Origin: Anagrus nilaparvatae
Taxonomy: Eukaryota > Arthropoda > Insecta > Hymenoptera > Mymaridae
Direction: 5' to 3'
Assembly (NCBI GenBank): GCA_022575985.1
Contig: JAKSXM010000205.1
Span: 186,001 to 250,000, forward strand
Length of the DNA: 64,000 nucleotides
In this document: piece after piece, positions 23,764 to 35,370 of the stretch
How positions within the stretch are numbered: position 1 is the stretch's first letter
How the letters are laid out: each line of letters opens with the position of its first letter
Translations under genes and position numbers: made by a program
Notes under the pieces: model-generated
Told to the model about the DNA's origin: nothing
The model's database searches: none
What the model saw: the letters and a program-made list of their open reading frames with translations, nothing else

Positions 23764-24275
23764 CACTATAAAAAGTAACTTCCTTAGATTAACAAAAGGT
23801 GGTATACCAACGAAAGCTTACAACAAAATAAAAATATGTTGTTATAAATTACCCTTAATGGTCAATAATCTCAAATAATCATTAAAAGTACAATGTTTTC
23901 GAAAAATTAGTAAATTTTCAAAAAAAATTGTAAATCGTCGATAAAAATCGTAAATTTACTAAATTTAGTATATTAACAAAAAATTCGAGAATTCACGATT
24001 TTTTTTGTGAATTTACGATAATAGTTATAAATTCACAAGTATTTTTCGTAATTTTACAACTATTTTTTGTAAATTTTCGAAAAAAAATTGTGAATAATCA
24101 ATTTGTCTTGCGAATTTACAAAAACAAATTGAGAATACTCGAATTTTTGATAATAAACTAAATTTAGTAAATTTATGATTTTGTTAGAATATTTATAAAT
24201 TTTTTCGAAAATTTACTAATTTTTCGAAAATGTTCTAATTTTTTTGTTATTATAAGGAAGTTACTTTTTACAGTG
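23764..24275. mobile_element. Palindromic TA-flanked MITE copy 2
   Basis: Ends CACTATAAAAAGTAACTTCC and the inverse of CACTGTAAAAAGTAACTTCC, flanked by TA on both sides (23762-23763 and 24276-24277). It is the longest copy (512 bp). Extra length comes from a left insertion near 23800-23890 and from repeated 'cacaattttttgt' modules. Confidence 0.8.
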
Positions 24276-25670
24276 TAATGTAGGCCTATAATATGCAGTA
24301 TATAAACACTACATTTTATTTGAATTAGAAAGAAATTATTATTATTATTATTATTATTATTAAATTATCCTCAAACCCAAGTCTCATGTAACTCTATATT
24401 GCTATTTAAATGCGGTAAACATTTAATAATGGTTGGAAATGTTACAATAAAATAATTAAATAAATATAATTTTCACCATATATTTTTCTTGTTATATTCA
24501 AGGAATTTCTACATTCCAAATTGTAAATTTAATTATCTGCACATTATACGCTTAATTAGCATAATAACGATAAGCTATCCCATTATTATCATTTTATCCA
24601 TTACAATTTTTTTTCTATTATTGAAAAAATTTTTTATTATCATTATTTTAAATTACAGCAGTTTTATTGTTCAAATAATGAAAAAAAAAAATTCTTTTTT
24701 TTTAAATTAAAAGCTATTGATATAAGAAAAAAAAAAAGAAAATTAAAATACAGTATCTTTTCTTTTCTTTTATTTTTTAATCCTTTCTCATATAATCTCA
24801 AGAAAAGCCCGTAAGTGGAAAATCGGAAGTTAGTATGACGCAAGACCGGCAATAGAGCTACCGCACCTGGGAAAACTATTTCCTTTGGTTAATCGAAACT
24901 TTTATTCTTCCTTTTTCTTCTTCTTCTTCTACTCTCTCTTATTCATTTTATTATTATTATTATTATTATTATCATTATTATTATTAGCAAATACACACAT
25001 ATGTCGCTTAATTGATCTAATTATATAAATTTATATTTTATACGATATAAGAAAAATTATAAGAAATAAATTTTTAAGAATTTTTTTATTTTTTTCTATT
25101 TGATCGACCAAATCATCTTATTGCTTTTTAAAACTTTTTTATTTTCTTTTTACTTTTGATAAATTTCAGTAGATAGAGCATTATAGATTGGATTTTAATG
25201 GAAATACACTTTTTCGATTATTGACCTAGAAATAAATAAAAAGAAAAACTTTATCTCTCATTTCTATAATCCTTGTATTAGGACTTAAAGATGTATAATA
25301 GAATTTTTCTTTTTCACTTTAGTTTTTTTTTTTTTAATATAAAAGTAATTAATTATTTATATCTGAAACTTTCTTTTTAAGCTAATTATTTTAATTAGCC
25401 CTTTTTTTTAATCATTTTTAAACAAAATTATGTATATGGTTTATTCCGATACTTTCAATCTATTAGCAGCTTTTCAAATTATTTTGCAAGCTTTGTAAAA
25501 AATTAGAAAGCTGAAAAGTCAAAATTCTCATGTTATTTAAATGAAAAAATTGAGGTGCTTACAGGCACGTGTCCAATAAACAAATTTTGAGCTCCGAATA
25601 ATTTTAGCCCACGAAAAAATATACAGTAAAGTACTTGACCTTCAAAAAACAAGACTTTTTTATAAGTTTT
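24276..25670. other. Dscam intron with ATT microsatellites
   Basis: (ATT)n tracts lie at 24335-24362 and 24949-24986. A short GC-richer block at 24836-24895 ('gcaagaccggcaatagagct...accgcacctgg') stands out from its surroundings but has no assigned function. No gene is supported. Confidence 0.5.
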
Positions 25671-26133
25671 TTGATTGCTTGATTGATTGATATAGTCTTT
25701 ATTTGCATATGTACAAAATTAGTTACACTCTTACATTAGGTTTTAATTTTAGTTATAATTTTAATTATGAATTTATCAGCTTAATTAATTATTAAAGTGC
25801 AGATAAATAATATATATAAAAATTTGAATGATTAGAAGTATAAATATAAATATATAAAATATAATAAATTTCATTTAATTATCTGAAATATAAAATTAAG
25901 TTAATAACAACAACAATTAGTCAGTGGTCAATTAGTCAATATATAGTCAAAAAGTAAAGTAAATATGTCAATCTGTCAATATAGATCATTGTCAATAAGT
26001 GAGTTAAAATAAAAATAAAATAAAAATAATTATAATATAATTCATTATTTAATACTAGAACGTGACTTTTACGAGCAAAATATTGAATAATTATTCAAAT
26101 AAATTATTATTTAATACTAGATTTGGTATCGTA

Positions 26134-28815
26134 TTATTTCTGTAAGTCTGACTTATATAAATATTGCCTTATTGCCTTCTTGAACCTAGAGAAAGATGGC
26201 AAATCACGTATACAAGGAGGAATATTATTCCAAAATTTTGAGTACATTACTTGAAATGAGTTAAGACCCCAGTCAGTCGTTGCTTTGGTAGGTTGGAGAT
26301 CTTTAGGTGGGCCACGAACTGGTCTATCAGGTTCATAGGATTTAAATAATGATAGTAGAATAGGGGTTTCTTTCAGTCGTACAATTCTATACATTACTAA
26401 GGAGGCAAAGTAATCAGTGCGAGTCAAGCTAGTCATCTACCCTAATTTTCTACAGTAAGGAGTGATATGCTCATGACGTCTGATACCGTAGATATATCTA
26501 ATACCATTATTGGTTAGCCTTTGAAGCTGTAAACGAAGTTCATTACAGACGTCAAAGTATAGCACCTTACAATAGTCAAGATGAGGGACCACAAGAGATT
26601 CAACTAATCGTCTAGGAAGGCCTATAGTTTTTAGAAAGTACAGCACTCTATTAACTTTCTTGGTCACTTGAAGAACTTGAGGCCACCATGATAGAGTATT
26701 GTCATGTAGAATTACAAGACTCACTATCTCATTAACAAACGATACTTTGTCTACTTTGTCATTAATTACCATGTTGTCAATTTTTAAGCTGTTAAAAGTT
26801 ATTTGAAGAACCAAATACTATTGCCTGAGTTTTCTTTGCATTAAGAGACAAAGAATTCAATTTTGTCCATTCTGATACTTTTTTGGCAGATTCAGACAGT
26901 TGAGAAATACCATATTCTATTTCATTAACAGGGATCGGGATATAAATCTGGAGATCGTCTGCATATAGTAGCCTGAAAGTATTATTATCTATCAAATGAT
27001 CTTTAAGATCATTAATGTATATGGAGAAAAGTAGTGGCCCAAGGACAGATCCTTGAAGCACACCAATATTGATTTCACGAGCGAAGATGTGGATAATTTT
27101 GATGTAACACACATTGATCGTCCGCTAATGTGTGTCCAGATCCACTGTAGGGAATCCTTGGAAAAACCAATGTCCTTCAATTTGTTTAGTAATTTGGAAG
27201 GAGAAACATAATCGAAGGCTTTTGAGAAATGAAACTGTAGTAGAAGAGTAGCCAGCTGTCTATCTTTACCCATTTTAATATCATCCGTAAGTTAACAATG
27301 CAGTCTAGGTATTATGAAATTTACGAAAACCTGAAATTGATCTAAGATTTTAAATTTATTTAAAAAGCTGAGCATCTGATTATGAGCTAGTTTCTCAAGA
27401 ACCTTCGATAAAAGGCACAGTAATGCTACTGGTCGAAAATTTGATGTTGATGAAGGAATTTGAACCTTTTTAATTGCTGTGATGCTTGAAGTTTTCCAGG
27501 ATGATGGAAATTTTTCCTGTAGTAATGAAGAATTGAATAGTTTAGTCAAGTGAGGAGCTAAAGTGGGTAAGGCCTTTGCTATAACACTCTGAGGGATACC
27601 ATCATCACCCTTTGCTTGAGATTTGAAATGCGAGACTGCAATTATAACGTCATTGACCTGAGTTTTCCTAAAAGTAAAACCCTCTGTAGAAGCTTCATTG
27701 ATTATTTGTGAAGATACATAATTATCTTCAGTAGGGAATATTGAGATATTGTTAAGTATGTATTGAGTTGTTCCGGCAAAAAGCCACGAAGAGCATAATT
27801 TACTTCAGGAATCAACCCTAGCGTCCGCATCTCCTTCCAGAAGTTTTTATTAGAGTCAAGTGTGTTACAGATACGACTATGCATGTATGCATGACGAGCA
27901 GCCTCAGGTTTCTCCTTGTATTTATCAACCAAGGTCAAAAATTCATTAAGATATTTATGAGAACCTGTTCTTGTATAAAGTCTGCTTGTAGCATTACGTT
28001 TTGCGCGTAATAGACGTAATTCTGGGTAAATCCAGGGGTAGCCAGTTTTACGGATGTTTATTTTTTTTTCAGGAGCTAATTTGTCAATAGCATCATTGAT
28101 ATTATTAGTAAGAATACCAAGTCCATTATCAATGCTAAAGTTTTCATTACTCAATGAAAATGCTGACCAGTCTGATTGACTTACAAGGTGATTTATATCA
28201 TAAGAGTTTATTTTATTAAGTGGTTTATAAGAGTAAAAAAGTATTTGGTGGTTCAGGATAAAATAAGTCAATAGTGACAGAAATTATTTCTTGTCTGCTT
28301 GGAAATGTTGCACTCAAAAAAATCGGGCAATTCTGCTTTCCCGCTGGCAATTCTGCTTTTCCCCTTCTCCTTGATATTTTTGTCTTGTAGTCCCGGAGAG
28401 TCAGACTCCTCCGCCGGGCAAAGGTGACTCGTAGCGAAGACATATGCTAACTCGGTAGAGGGGACAGCCGTGCCGATCGAGTAGGCAGTTACCGCGTTTG
28501 AACAAGACAGCTGATACATCTTTTGGGCAAAGCAGAATCCTTCTTTTTTTTTCTGTGTGGAAGGGAGCGAGTGAAACATATTATAAACACATATAAACAT
28601 ATAAAAATATTGTCAAAATCGTCAACAAAAATGGAATCAATCCAAGTATCATTGTCAATATTATGATGAGATGGACCTGTATCAACTAACTTGAGCGATA
28701 AGTTATTCATAAGATTATTTAAATAACGAGTATCAGACTCTAAAGGTGAAAGTAGATTGGCATTCCAATCACCGATAATATTATTTGAAGAAATTAACGC
28801 TTTAAGAATAATCAC
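26134..28815 (-). pseudogene. LINE 1 ORF2 pseudogene (endonuclease-reverse transcriptase)
   Basis: The coding remains lie in at least seven frame-shifted pieces between 28815 and 26134. The catalytic YADD box is intact, but stops and frameshifts separate it from the palm and thumb segments. The region at 28311-28573 is a foreign insertion. It shares block order with LINE 2 at 46312-48942 and the two are clearly related, though diverged. Confidence 0.85.
28311..28573. mobile_element. 263-bp GC-rich non-autonomous DNA transposon inside LINE 1
   Basis: Compared with LINE 2, the endonuclease-linker segment here is interrupted by an unrelated, much GC-richer block. It starts CACTC and ends GAGTG. 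Its inner ends are also inverted: 'ggcaattctgctttccc' on the left, and 'gggcaaagcagaatcc' on the right. The target duplication is unclear, so the superfamily is undecided. The open frames across it are the transposon, not host genes. Confidence 0.65.
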
Positions 28816-30273
28816 CCTCAAACTTGTCTCGAAAATATTTGAGAAGAAGTTGAAGAAACGATTACTCCAATCAAGATTAGTTTTTTAGTTTTTTGATAAG
28901 GTAAATGATAAGAAAATGATTGGAAATCAAATAAAATTGTATAAAAATAACAAAAAAATTGAGAAAAAAACAATTATGAATATACTTTGAAATCAATTAA
29001 TGCGTACTGATATTTAAAGCCTAAATATACTTCTTAAAAAGAACATATGTCGAGAGTAGGTAAATATTTATTGCAACGACAGCTTTAAGTCTAAGTCTAT
29101 AAAATGTGTATCTTTTTATGCGCAAAATGTATTTTAAAAAGATACATTTATATACAAAGAGTATATATAATATATGAAGTGACATTAAGTGATAAAGTTT
29201 AAAAAAGAAAGTGTTTATTCTTATATAAATAACTTGAAATTTGTATCTGTTTAAGCATAAGAATAAGCTCAGATAAGAAGACTATGTATACTGAATACAC
29301 GATTTTTTATAAAGTATAAAAAAAGGAAAGAAATATATCGGTATGTATATTATTATTATATCTTTTTTTTTCTTATACTACTACTTTGTACTCATACGTC
29401 AACGCGCTGTAAGTGAATTTTTTTATACATGAGTATATGAGTATATCCTTAAAAATTCTGGAAAATTTGACTAAAAATTATAAGGGGATTCACTGTTTAG
29501 TAATTAGGTTTTTGACCTGACTTTTATTTGTATTTTTTTATACTTTACTTTTTTTCTCAAGGTTACTAAAATTAAATGAACATTTTTATTTCAGCTTCAA
29601 ATCTTTCAAAATTTTAACAATTATTTATATCATTCAACTATTTCAAAAAAAATGTCACCCCATTGCTTTCTTTGTTAGTTCTTATGCTTTCAAAAAGTCT
29701 GGTAAATATAATACCTTTACCAACCTAGTAATTCAAATTTCAATAAAATCACAGATATTAAAATAAAAAACTGCAGCATCTAAAATCTCAGTAAAATCTA
29801 GAACTTTTACAGACTTGCTCATATTTTAAAAGAAAAATATTTCTTCTTTAAATATAATTATTTTGAATGTATATTTTTCTTGTGTTCTTTATTTTATAAT
29901 ATTATACAAGATATAATAAAACTATATAATAATACTTAATATCATATTATTAAAATTTTTTTATTTCAAACTAATATAATATATTTTATTGATTTTAATA
30001 CTTTACTTTTTTGTATTTAAAAATAAATTAATCTTCATTTAATTTATCTTTATTCATAACTTAAAACGCTATTTATCATAATTATTAAAAAAAACTTTAT
30101 TAAAATGTTGGTATATACACTCAATCCGAAAAAATAAAGTTATAAAATTTAATTATCTATTCAAAAAAAAAAAAAATATTAATTAACATCGAAAAAATTC
30201 CACTTCCAACAAACGAAATTTTTTTAACGAATACCCAAATTTTTCTTTCAATACAGATATTAAAAATATTTAC
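28816..30273. other. Dscam intron next to the first Ig1 exon
   Basis: AT-rich DNA with no supported feature apart from the donor site at its right edge. Confidence 0.5.
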
Positions 30274-30460
30274 CTGAGGCCTGGAACTGCAACAACAGAT
30301 CTTTGATCAGGACTTGTTATCCAAGTTACGTGTGGTGATGGACTCCCTTGAGCTGAGCAACCTAGTTGTGAACCTGTTGCGTTTGAAAACACTAGGGTAC
30401 TTGGAGGTTCCAATACGAATACTGGTCCCTGCTGCCCGAAAACATGTGGTAGTTCGGTGC
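30274..30460 (-). CDS. Dscam-family receptor, exon for the first half of Ig1
   Basis: This 187-bp minus-strand exon is clearly less AT-rich than its surroundings and has clean splice sites (acceptor ttacag, donor gtaaat). It enters in phase 1, encodes 61 complete codons, and leaves in phase 2. The reading contains GPVFVLEPPSTLVFSNATG, the first Ig cysteine in LGCSAQGSPSP, and the core tryptophan in VTWI, ending VPGL-R. This pattern (GPVF..EPP, FSN.TG, C.A.G.P.P...W, PGLR) is characteristic of the mature N-terminus of insect Dscam proteins. It joins in frame to 15450-15592. The preceding signal-peptide exon must lie at higher coordinates or outside the window. Confidence 0.9.
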
Positions 30461-31949
30461 CTGTAATTTTAAAAATTTATTTTTAATGATTTTATTTTAC
30501 ATTATAATATTAACATAATTAATAATTTTATTTAAAATAATTTTATGGATACTTAAATTATCAAAAATTAGTATTTTATTGAAATTATTTTCATATTTAA
30601 ACCTACGACTTTTTTAAGAAATTAAAGAAAATTTTTACTTTTTTCAAGTTACCAAAAATTATATACTTTTTTTTTAGTTATGAAAACAGGCGCATTATTT
30701 CAGCGCCTTTGTTAGATAATTTTTAGGCAAATGTTTTTTCACTTTAAATTAGTACAATTAAAAAGTTTACTTAATTACCATTAAAAATAATTATACCAGA
30801 GGGTCTTATTTTTTCTGACCGCAGCCGGGAAAAGAAACTTATAACTGGTTTGCGGGTTAACACAACCAATGGAGCATGTTCACTTATAACAGTTTTAATA
30901 TCCTGGTTTTAACATATTACTTCCTAATTATTATAAGTCCTGGAACCAAAATTATAATAAGTGCCCAAATAAATGTGTCTTAATTGAAAAATCCCTAAAA
31001 GCTATGTAAAAATATTTCATTATTGATTATCAAAATTTATTATTGATAATACTGCAATATGAATGCAAAAAAAGTGAGTCAGTAAAAAATTTTTACTGAT
31101 ACTGAATTTGCTGCATTGACACTCGAAATTTATAAAATTTTAATTTATATTTTTTCATAATAAAAGATTATAACAAAGAATTAAAAGTCATTGAAAGTAA
31201 ATCAGCAGTTAAATTGAATTATTCATTGATATTTCCAAATTTAATATTGAAAAAAAACATAATCATCTTAATTATACTATATCGTATTCTAATAAATAAT
31301 TTTGTATCTTATGAATAATAAAGAAACTGAGAGTATAAATGTCGATAGATAATAATTTTCTGCATCAGTGTTTCATAAATTTTAATACTTAGAAGATCAA
31401 AAAATATTAAAATTTAAAAATAAATACAATAGTTTTATTATCTTTATTTTTCACTTATGCATCGTCTTACTCTTTATTGAACAAATATGAAGCAAATTTG
31501 TGAGAGTCGAATGGAGCTTATATTATAAGGTATGCAGTTTTTTATTTTTATTTTTTGTAATTCTAAAAAATTCATTTATTAGCAACTTCTTTGATAAGGG
31601 ATAATTTGTAGTTTTTGATTTTACATGCATTTGGCTTGACAGTATGTATAATTCAAATTCTATATTTTTTCTTATTGTTTAACATATTGCTTTTGGTCAA
31701 AACCAATAAAAATGAATACTTGACGAGTAAAAAAGCAGCCATTTTTAATGCATGTGATTAAAAATTTATTTTAAAAAATTTTATTTTTTCAATAATTGAG
31801 TACAATAGAAAATAAGAAAATAATGAAACATCTTATTATTTAGAAATCAATGAATTCGCAGATATGGAATAATAACTTTTTATTTTGCCATTTTTGGTAT
31901 TATATGTAGAGTGGTTTTATGGGTTAAAATGTTTTTTTTAGACATTTTC
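30461..31949. other. Presumed Dscam intron upstream of Ig1, gene-free
   Basis: AT-rich DNA. A moderately GC-richer patch at 30795-30960 has short inverted pieces ('aacttataactgg', 'aagtcctgg') but no gene that I recognise. Confidence 0.5.
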
Positions 31950-33286
31950 TGAATTCTCCAGTTTGAGGAATGGTTACAAAAATTAAAAACATATTGAGAT
32001 GATGACATTGTCAAAGCAAAATACAATTAACCAGCTAATGTAGAATCACCAAGAGAAGTTGATTGGAGAAAAGAAGGTGCTGTTCAGGTGCTGTACTCAA
32101 GTAAAAAATCAGGGCATTGTGGAAGCTGTTAAACTTTTTCTGCTGTAAGTAAACGGTTTAAATACTGGTTTCGTTTTATTAAAAATTAAATCAATATCTA
32201 AAAATTTTACAGACCGTTGCTTTAGAAGACCAACATTGTCATCTAAAGATTACATTGGTTTCTTTTATTGAACAAAATTTATCGATTGCTCCAAAAAGTA
32301 CAGAAATCAAAGTTGCAATGGTGGATGGATGGAGCCTATAAATACACTGTAATAAGTAACTTTCTTATATTAACAAAAAAATTAGAACATTTTCGAAAAA
32401 TTAGTAAATTTTCGAAAAAATTTGTAAATATTCGAAAAAAATCGTATATTTACTAAATTTAGTATATTAACAAAAAATTCGAGTATTCTCGATTTTTTTT
32501 GTGAATTCGCAAGAAAAATTGAGAATTTACAATTCTTTTTCGAAAATTTTCAAAAAATAGTTGTAAATATTCGAAAAGTAGTTGTGAATTTACAACTTTT
32601 TTCGTAAAATCACAAAAAAAATCAAGAATTCTCGAATTTTTCGATAATATACTAAATTTAGTAAATTTACGATTTTTATCAAAATTTTTTAAAAATTTAC
32701 TAAATTTTCGAAAAAATTCTATTTTTTTTGTAAATCTAAGAAAGTTACTTTTTACAGTGTACATTAGAGACAATACAATAAAAGTATGGAAAAAAAAACA
32801 CCTAAGAAAGTTACAAATACAAAACTCGTGATGAAAGATGCCATTACGACCCAAAAAATTCTGGAGCCGATGATGTTGGATTTGTAGATATCGAAAAATA
32901 TTCTGAATTACAATTACAATTTGCAGTATCTACTTTTTGACCAATTTCTGTATCAATTGACGCCAATATGGGCTTCATGTTTTATACAGGAGGTAAGTTT
33001 AGTTTTTGAATTTTACAAAAAATAAAAATTATTAAATAAATTATCAATCAATTTTAATTTGATTTTTATCAATTTAGAAGTTTTATAACGACGAAGTTTG
33101 TTCTCAAAATAATTTAAACCATGCAGTCTTAGTTGCTGGATATGGTACTAAAGAAGCAACCAAAAAAGGAATATTGGCTTGTAAAAAATAATAGGGGAAG
33201 AAATTGGGGTGACAAGGGTTATGTCCAGAAACACAAAAAATAACTGTGGAATCGCAGCTGCTGCCAGTTACCCAATATTAAAATAA
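31950..33286 (+). pseudogene. Cathepsin L-like cysteine protease pseudogene
   Basis: Papain-family blocks appear in order. A propeptide end (FSEFSSLRNGYKN) is followed by PANVESPREVDWRKEGAV, then GHCGSC at the active site (Cys codon 32127-32129). An intron (32145-32212) precedes 'ALEDQH...VSFIEQNL' and CNGGWMDGAYKY. After a MITE come CHYDPKNSGADDVGFVDIEK and SIDANMGFMFY; a second intron (32993-33077) precedes LNHAVLVAGYGT (catalytic His 33120-33122) and NCGIAAAASYPILK. Defects: a stop where the active-site Trp should be (32130-32132), a stop at 32938-32940, an early propeptide stop, probable frameshifts near 33080 and 33180-33240, and the MITE at 32345-32759. Retained introns mean gene duplication, not retroposition. 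Active cathepsin L is a lysosomal or digestive endopeptidase. Confidence 0.9.
32345..32759. mobile_element. Palindromic TA-flanked MITE copy 3 (inside the cathepsin pseudogene)
   Basis: Ends CACTGTAATAAGTAACTTTC and the inverse of CACTGTAAAAAGTAACTTTC, with TA at 32343-32344 and 32760-32761. It interrupts the protease frame directly after the GAYKY block, which resumes in the same frame after it, so the insertion point is certain. 415 bp, nearly fully self-complementary. Confidence 0.9.
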
Positions 33287-34974
33287 TTTTTATTTAATAA
33301 TAAATACTTAATTGCTAAATTGATATTAAATAAATAATGTGAAAACATTATGAAAGAATAAAAAAAATTGAATTCTAGATTTATAATCAATGTTTTATAA
33401 ATTACTTTATTTCTTAAAGTTTTATCTAAAGAATTGATGCTTGATATAAATTTAAACAGATTAAATTTATGCTACTCATCTTAAAAAATTAAACTTTAAT
33501 AGCTTCTTGTCTCACAGAACACACACACATACACACACACTTGGGAAAAAAGTTAAAATCAAGAAAATAATTCAGATGAAAATAGTTGAAAAATAAATTA
33601 TTTAAAGATAAATGTCTAAAGTGCAGACAAAATGCGCAAATCTCATATTATAAAATATAAAATGAAAATTGATCCAATGCACCAATATAATATACATACA
33701 TATATATATATTGTGAGTATGTGTGTGTATAGCATATTTATAGATTTTAACTTAAAATATTCAAATCTAACACAGTATATAAGTCACAATGAATGAAATA
33801 ATCTTTCTATATATTCGTAATTCTAAATCAGGATATCTTGTGTGTGCTTGCAAGTTGAATGCTTTTATAACATAGGAAATCATTGACGCGAATATTCGAT
33901 GGTAATGGTTAAATTATGTAAGTGTAGAATAATATTGAAATTTTATGTCAACTGTATAAAATCAGCTAAATATGTGTGTGTGTGTGAAAATTAAATTTTT
34001 TTACTTCAATAAATATATTTTAATATAAATTCGCCCTATTTGGTGTGTAAATAAATTTAATTTCTTTTAATTAATTAAAAAAGTAGCAGTTTTTCAGATA
34101 TAATTCGGCAGATTTTCAATAATTTTGTTACATTTTGAATATTCTGTGGTAATTTATGGTACACAGTTTTTTTTTAACTATTGAAATTGTTTGTTATTAT
34201 TTTTTTAATCAAAATGATTTTTAAACTTGTAATTTTTTTATTACTACAAAAATAATAAATTTACTAAAATTGTAGTAAATTTACTAAATACATGGTAAAA
34301 TTACTAAACGATAGTAATATAGTGTTCATTATTTTTTACTGTGCAGGTTAATTAATTTTGGGCAAGATTACTCTCGTAAGCTTACTGCAGTAAGTTAATT
34401 TGGACTCAATTTTCCCCAGCTATTAAATGAAAATAATATTTATTTTTGAAATTTAAGTTTTTGCAATTTTTTTTCATTTTTTGCAAATATTAAAAATTTA
34501 CTGAAAGTTAATGATTTGATATCATAGCCAGAGAAATGTGAGTACATATTTCTACATTTAAAAGTCTTTTTAAATGTTTGGAATCTTTGATATTATATTG
34601 CGAAAATTCAAAAATGACGTCCGAAAAATTTCTATTCGCTTTTGCGCAAAATAGCCCAAGTGATTTAAAAATTTTTTTGCCACAAGAACTTAGTAAAAAT
34701 GAATTTAAAACCCTAATTTATTTTTTTTTTATATACGAGATCAAAATATTCATGACTCTTTACAAACACCCGTGAGATAATACAAAAAGTAGTACCCTAA
34801 AAATGAGGTATTACAAGAAGCCTAAAAATGATGCATGGGAATTTTCTTGAAAGGGATTAAAAATAACTTCAAAATAGAGTTTCAAAAATACTTTCCAAAA
34901 ACACTGTTACAAAAAAAAAAATTTGAAGAACAAGGTGCAAGAACTTGATGGCAATAACTCAACTATAAGAAATA
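33287..34974. other. Gene-free AT-rich stretch
   Basis: Contains short CA/TG microsatellites (33518-33541, 33700-33730 and 33973-33986) and no supported gene. Confidence 0.5.
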
Positions 34975-35370
34975 CACTGTAAAAAGTAACTTTCTTAAAT
35001 TTACAAAAAAAATAGAACTTTTTCGAAAAATTAGTGAATTTTCAAAAAATTTTGTAAATATTCGATAAAAATCGTAAATTTACTAAATTTAGTATATTAT
35101 CGAAAAATTCGAGAATTCTCGATGTAAATTCACAACTATTTTTCGGAAATTTACAACTATTTTTTGTAAATTTTCGAAAAAAAATTAAATTTTCAATTTT
35201 TCTTGCGAATTCACAAAAAACATCGAAAATACTCGGATTTTTTGTTAATATACTGAATTTAGCAAATATACGATTTTTTTCGAATATTTAGAAATTTTTT
35301 CGAAAATTTACTAATTTTTCGAAAATGTTCTAATTTTTTTGTTAATATAAGAAAGTTACTTTTTACAGTA
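34975..35370. mobile_element. Palindromic TA-flanked MITE copy 4
   Basis: Left end CACTGTAAAAAGTAACTTTC; right end reads 'gaaagttactttttacagta', so the last bases have decayed. The left TA is at 34973-34974. 396 bp, with the same self-complementary interior as the other copies. Confidence 0.8.

Larger units (their letters stand above)
25671..28815 (-). mobile_element. Degraded CR1/Jockey-like non-LTR retrotransposon (LINE 1)
   Basis: The element reads right to left. Near 28670-28800 is the end of an apurinic-type endonuclease (IGDWNANLL, then GPSHH and WIDSIFV). Then come a linker, reverse transcriptase (STSNFRPVALL near 27430, FSKAFDYVSPSKLL near 27230, GSVLGPLLFSIYINDL near 27050, LLYADDLQIY near 26960) and the conserved tail (FWNNIPPCIRDLPSFSRFK near 26190). 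The 3' end has AATAAA (25698-25703) and an ATCA-type tail (25671-25692). The frame shifts many times, so it is dead. It is 5'-truncated near 28815, as LINEs usually are. Clade is uncertain. Confidence 0.85.

Noticed and set aside
24335..24362. Microsatellites here and elsewhere as possible CRISPR or satellite arrays
   Set aside because: They are simple trinucleotide runs without spacers; no CRISPR-like repeat-spacer structure exists in the window.
28225..28600. Overlapping minus-strand frames of 72 and 110 codons
   Set aside because: They cover the 263-bp GC-rich transposon inserted in LINE 1. High GC reduces stops and creates chance frames.
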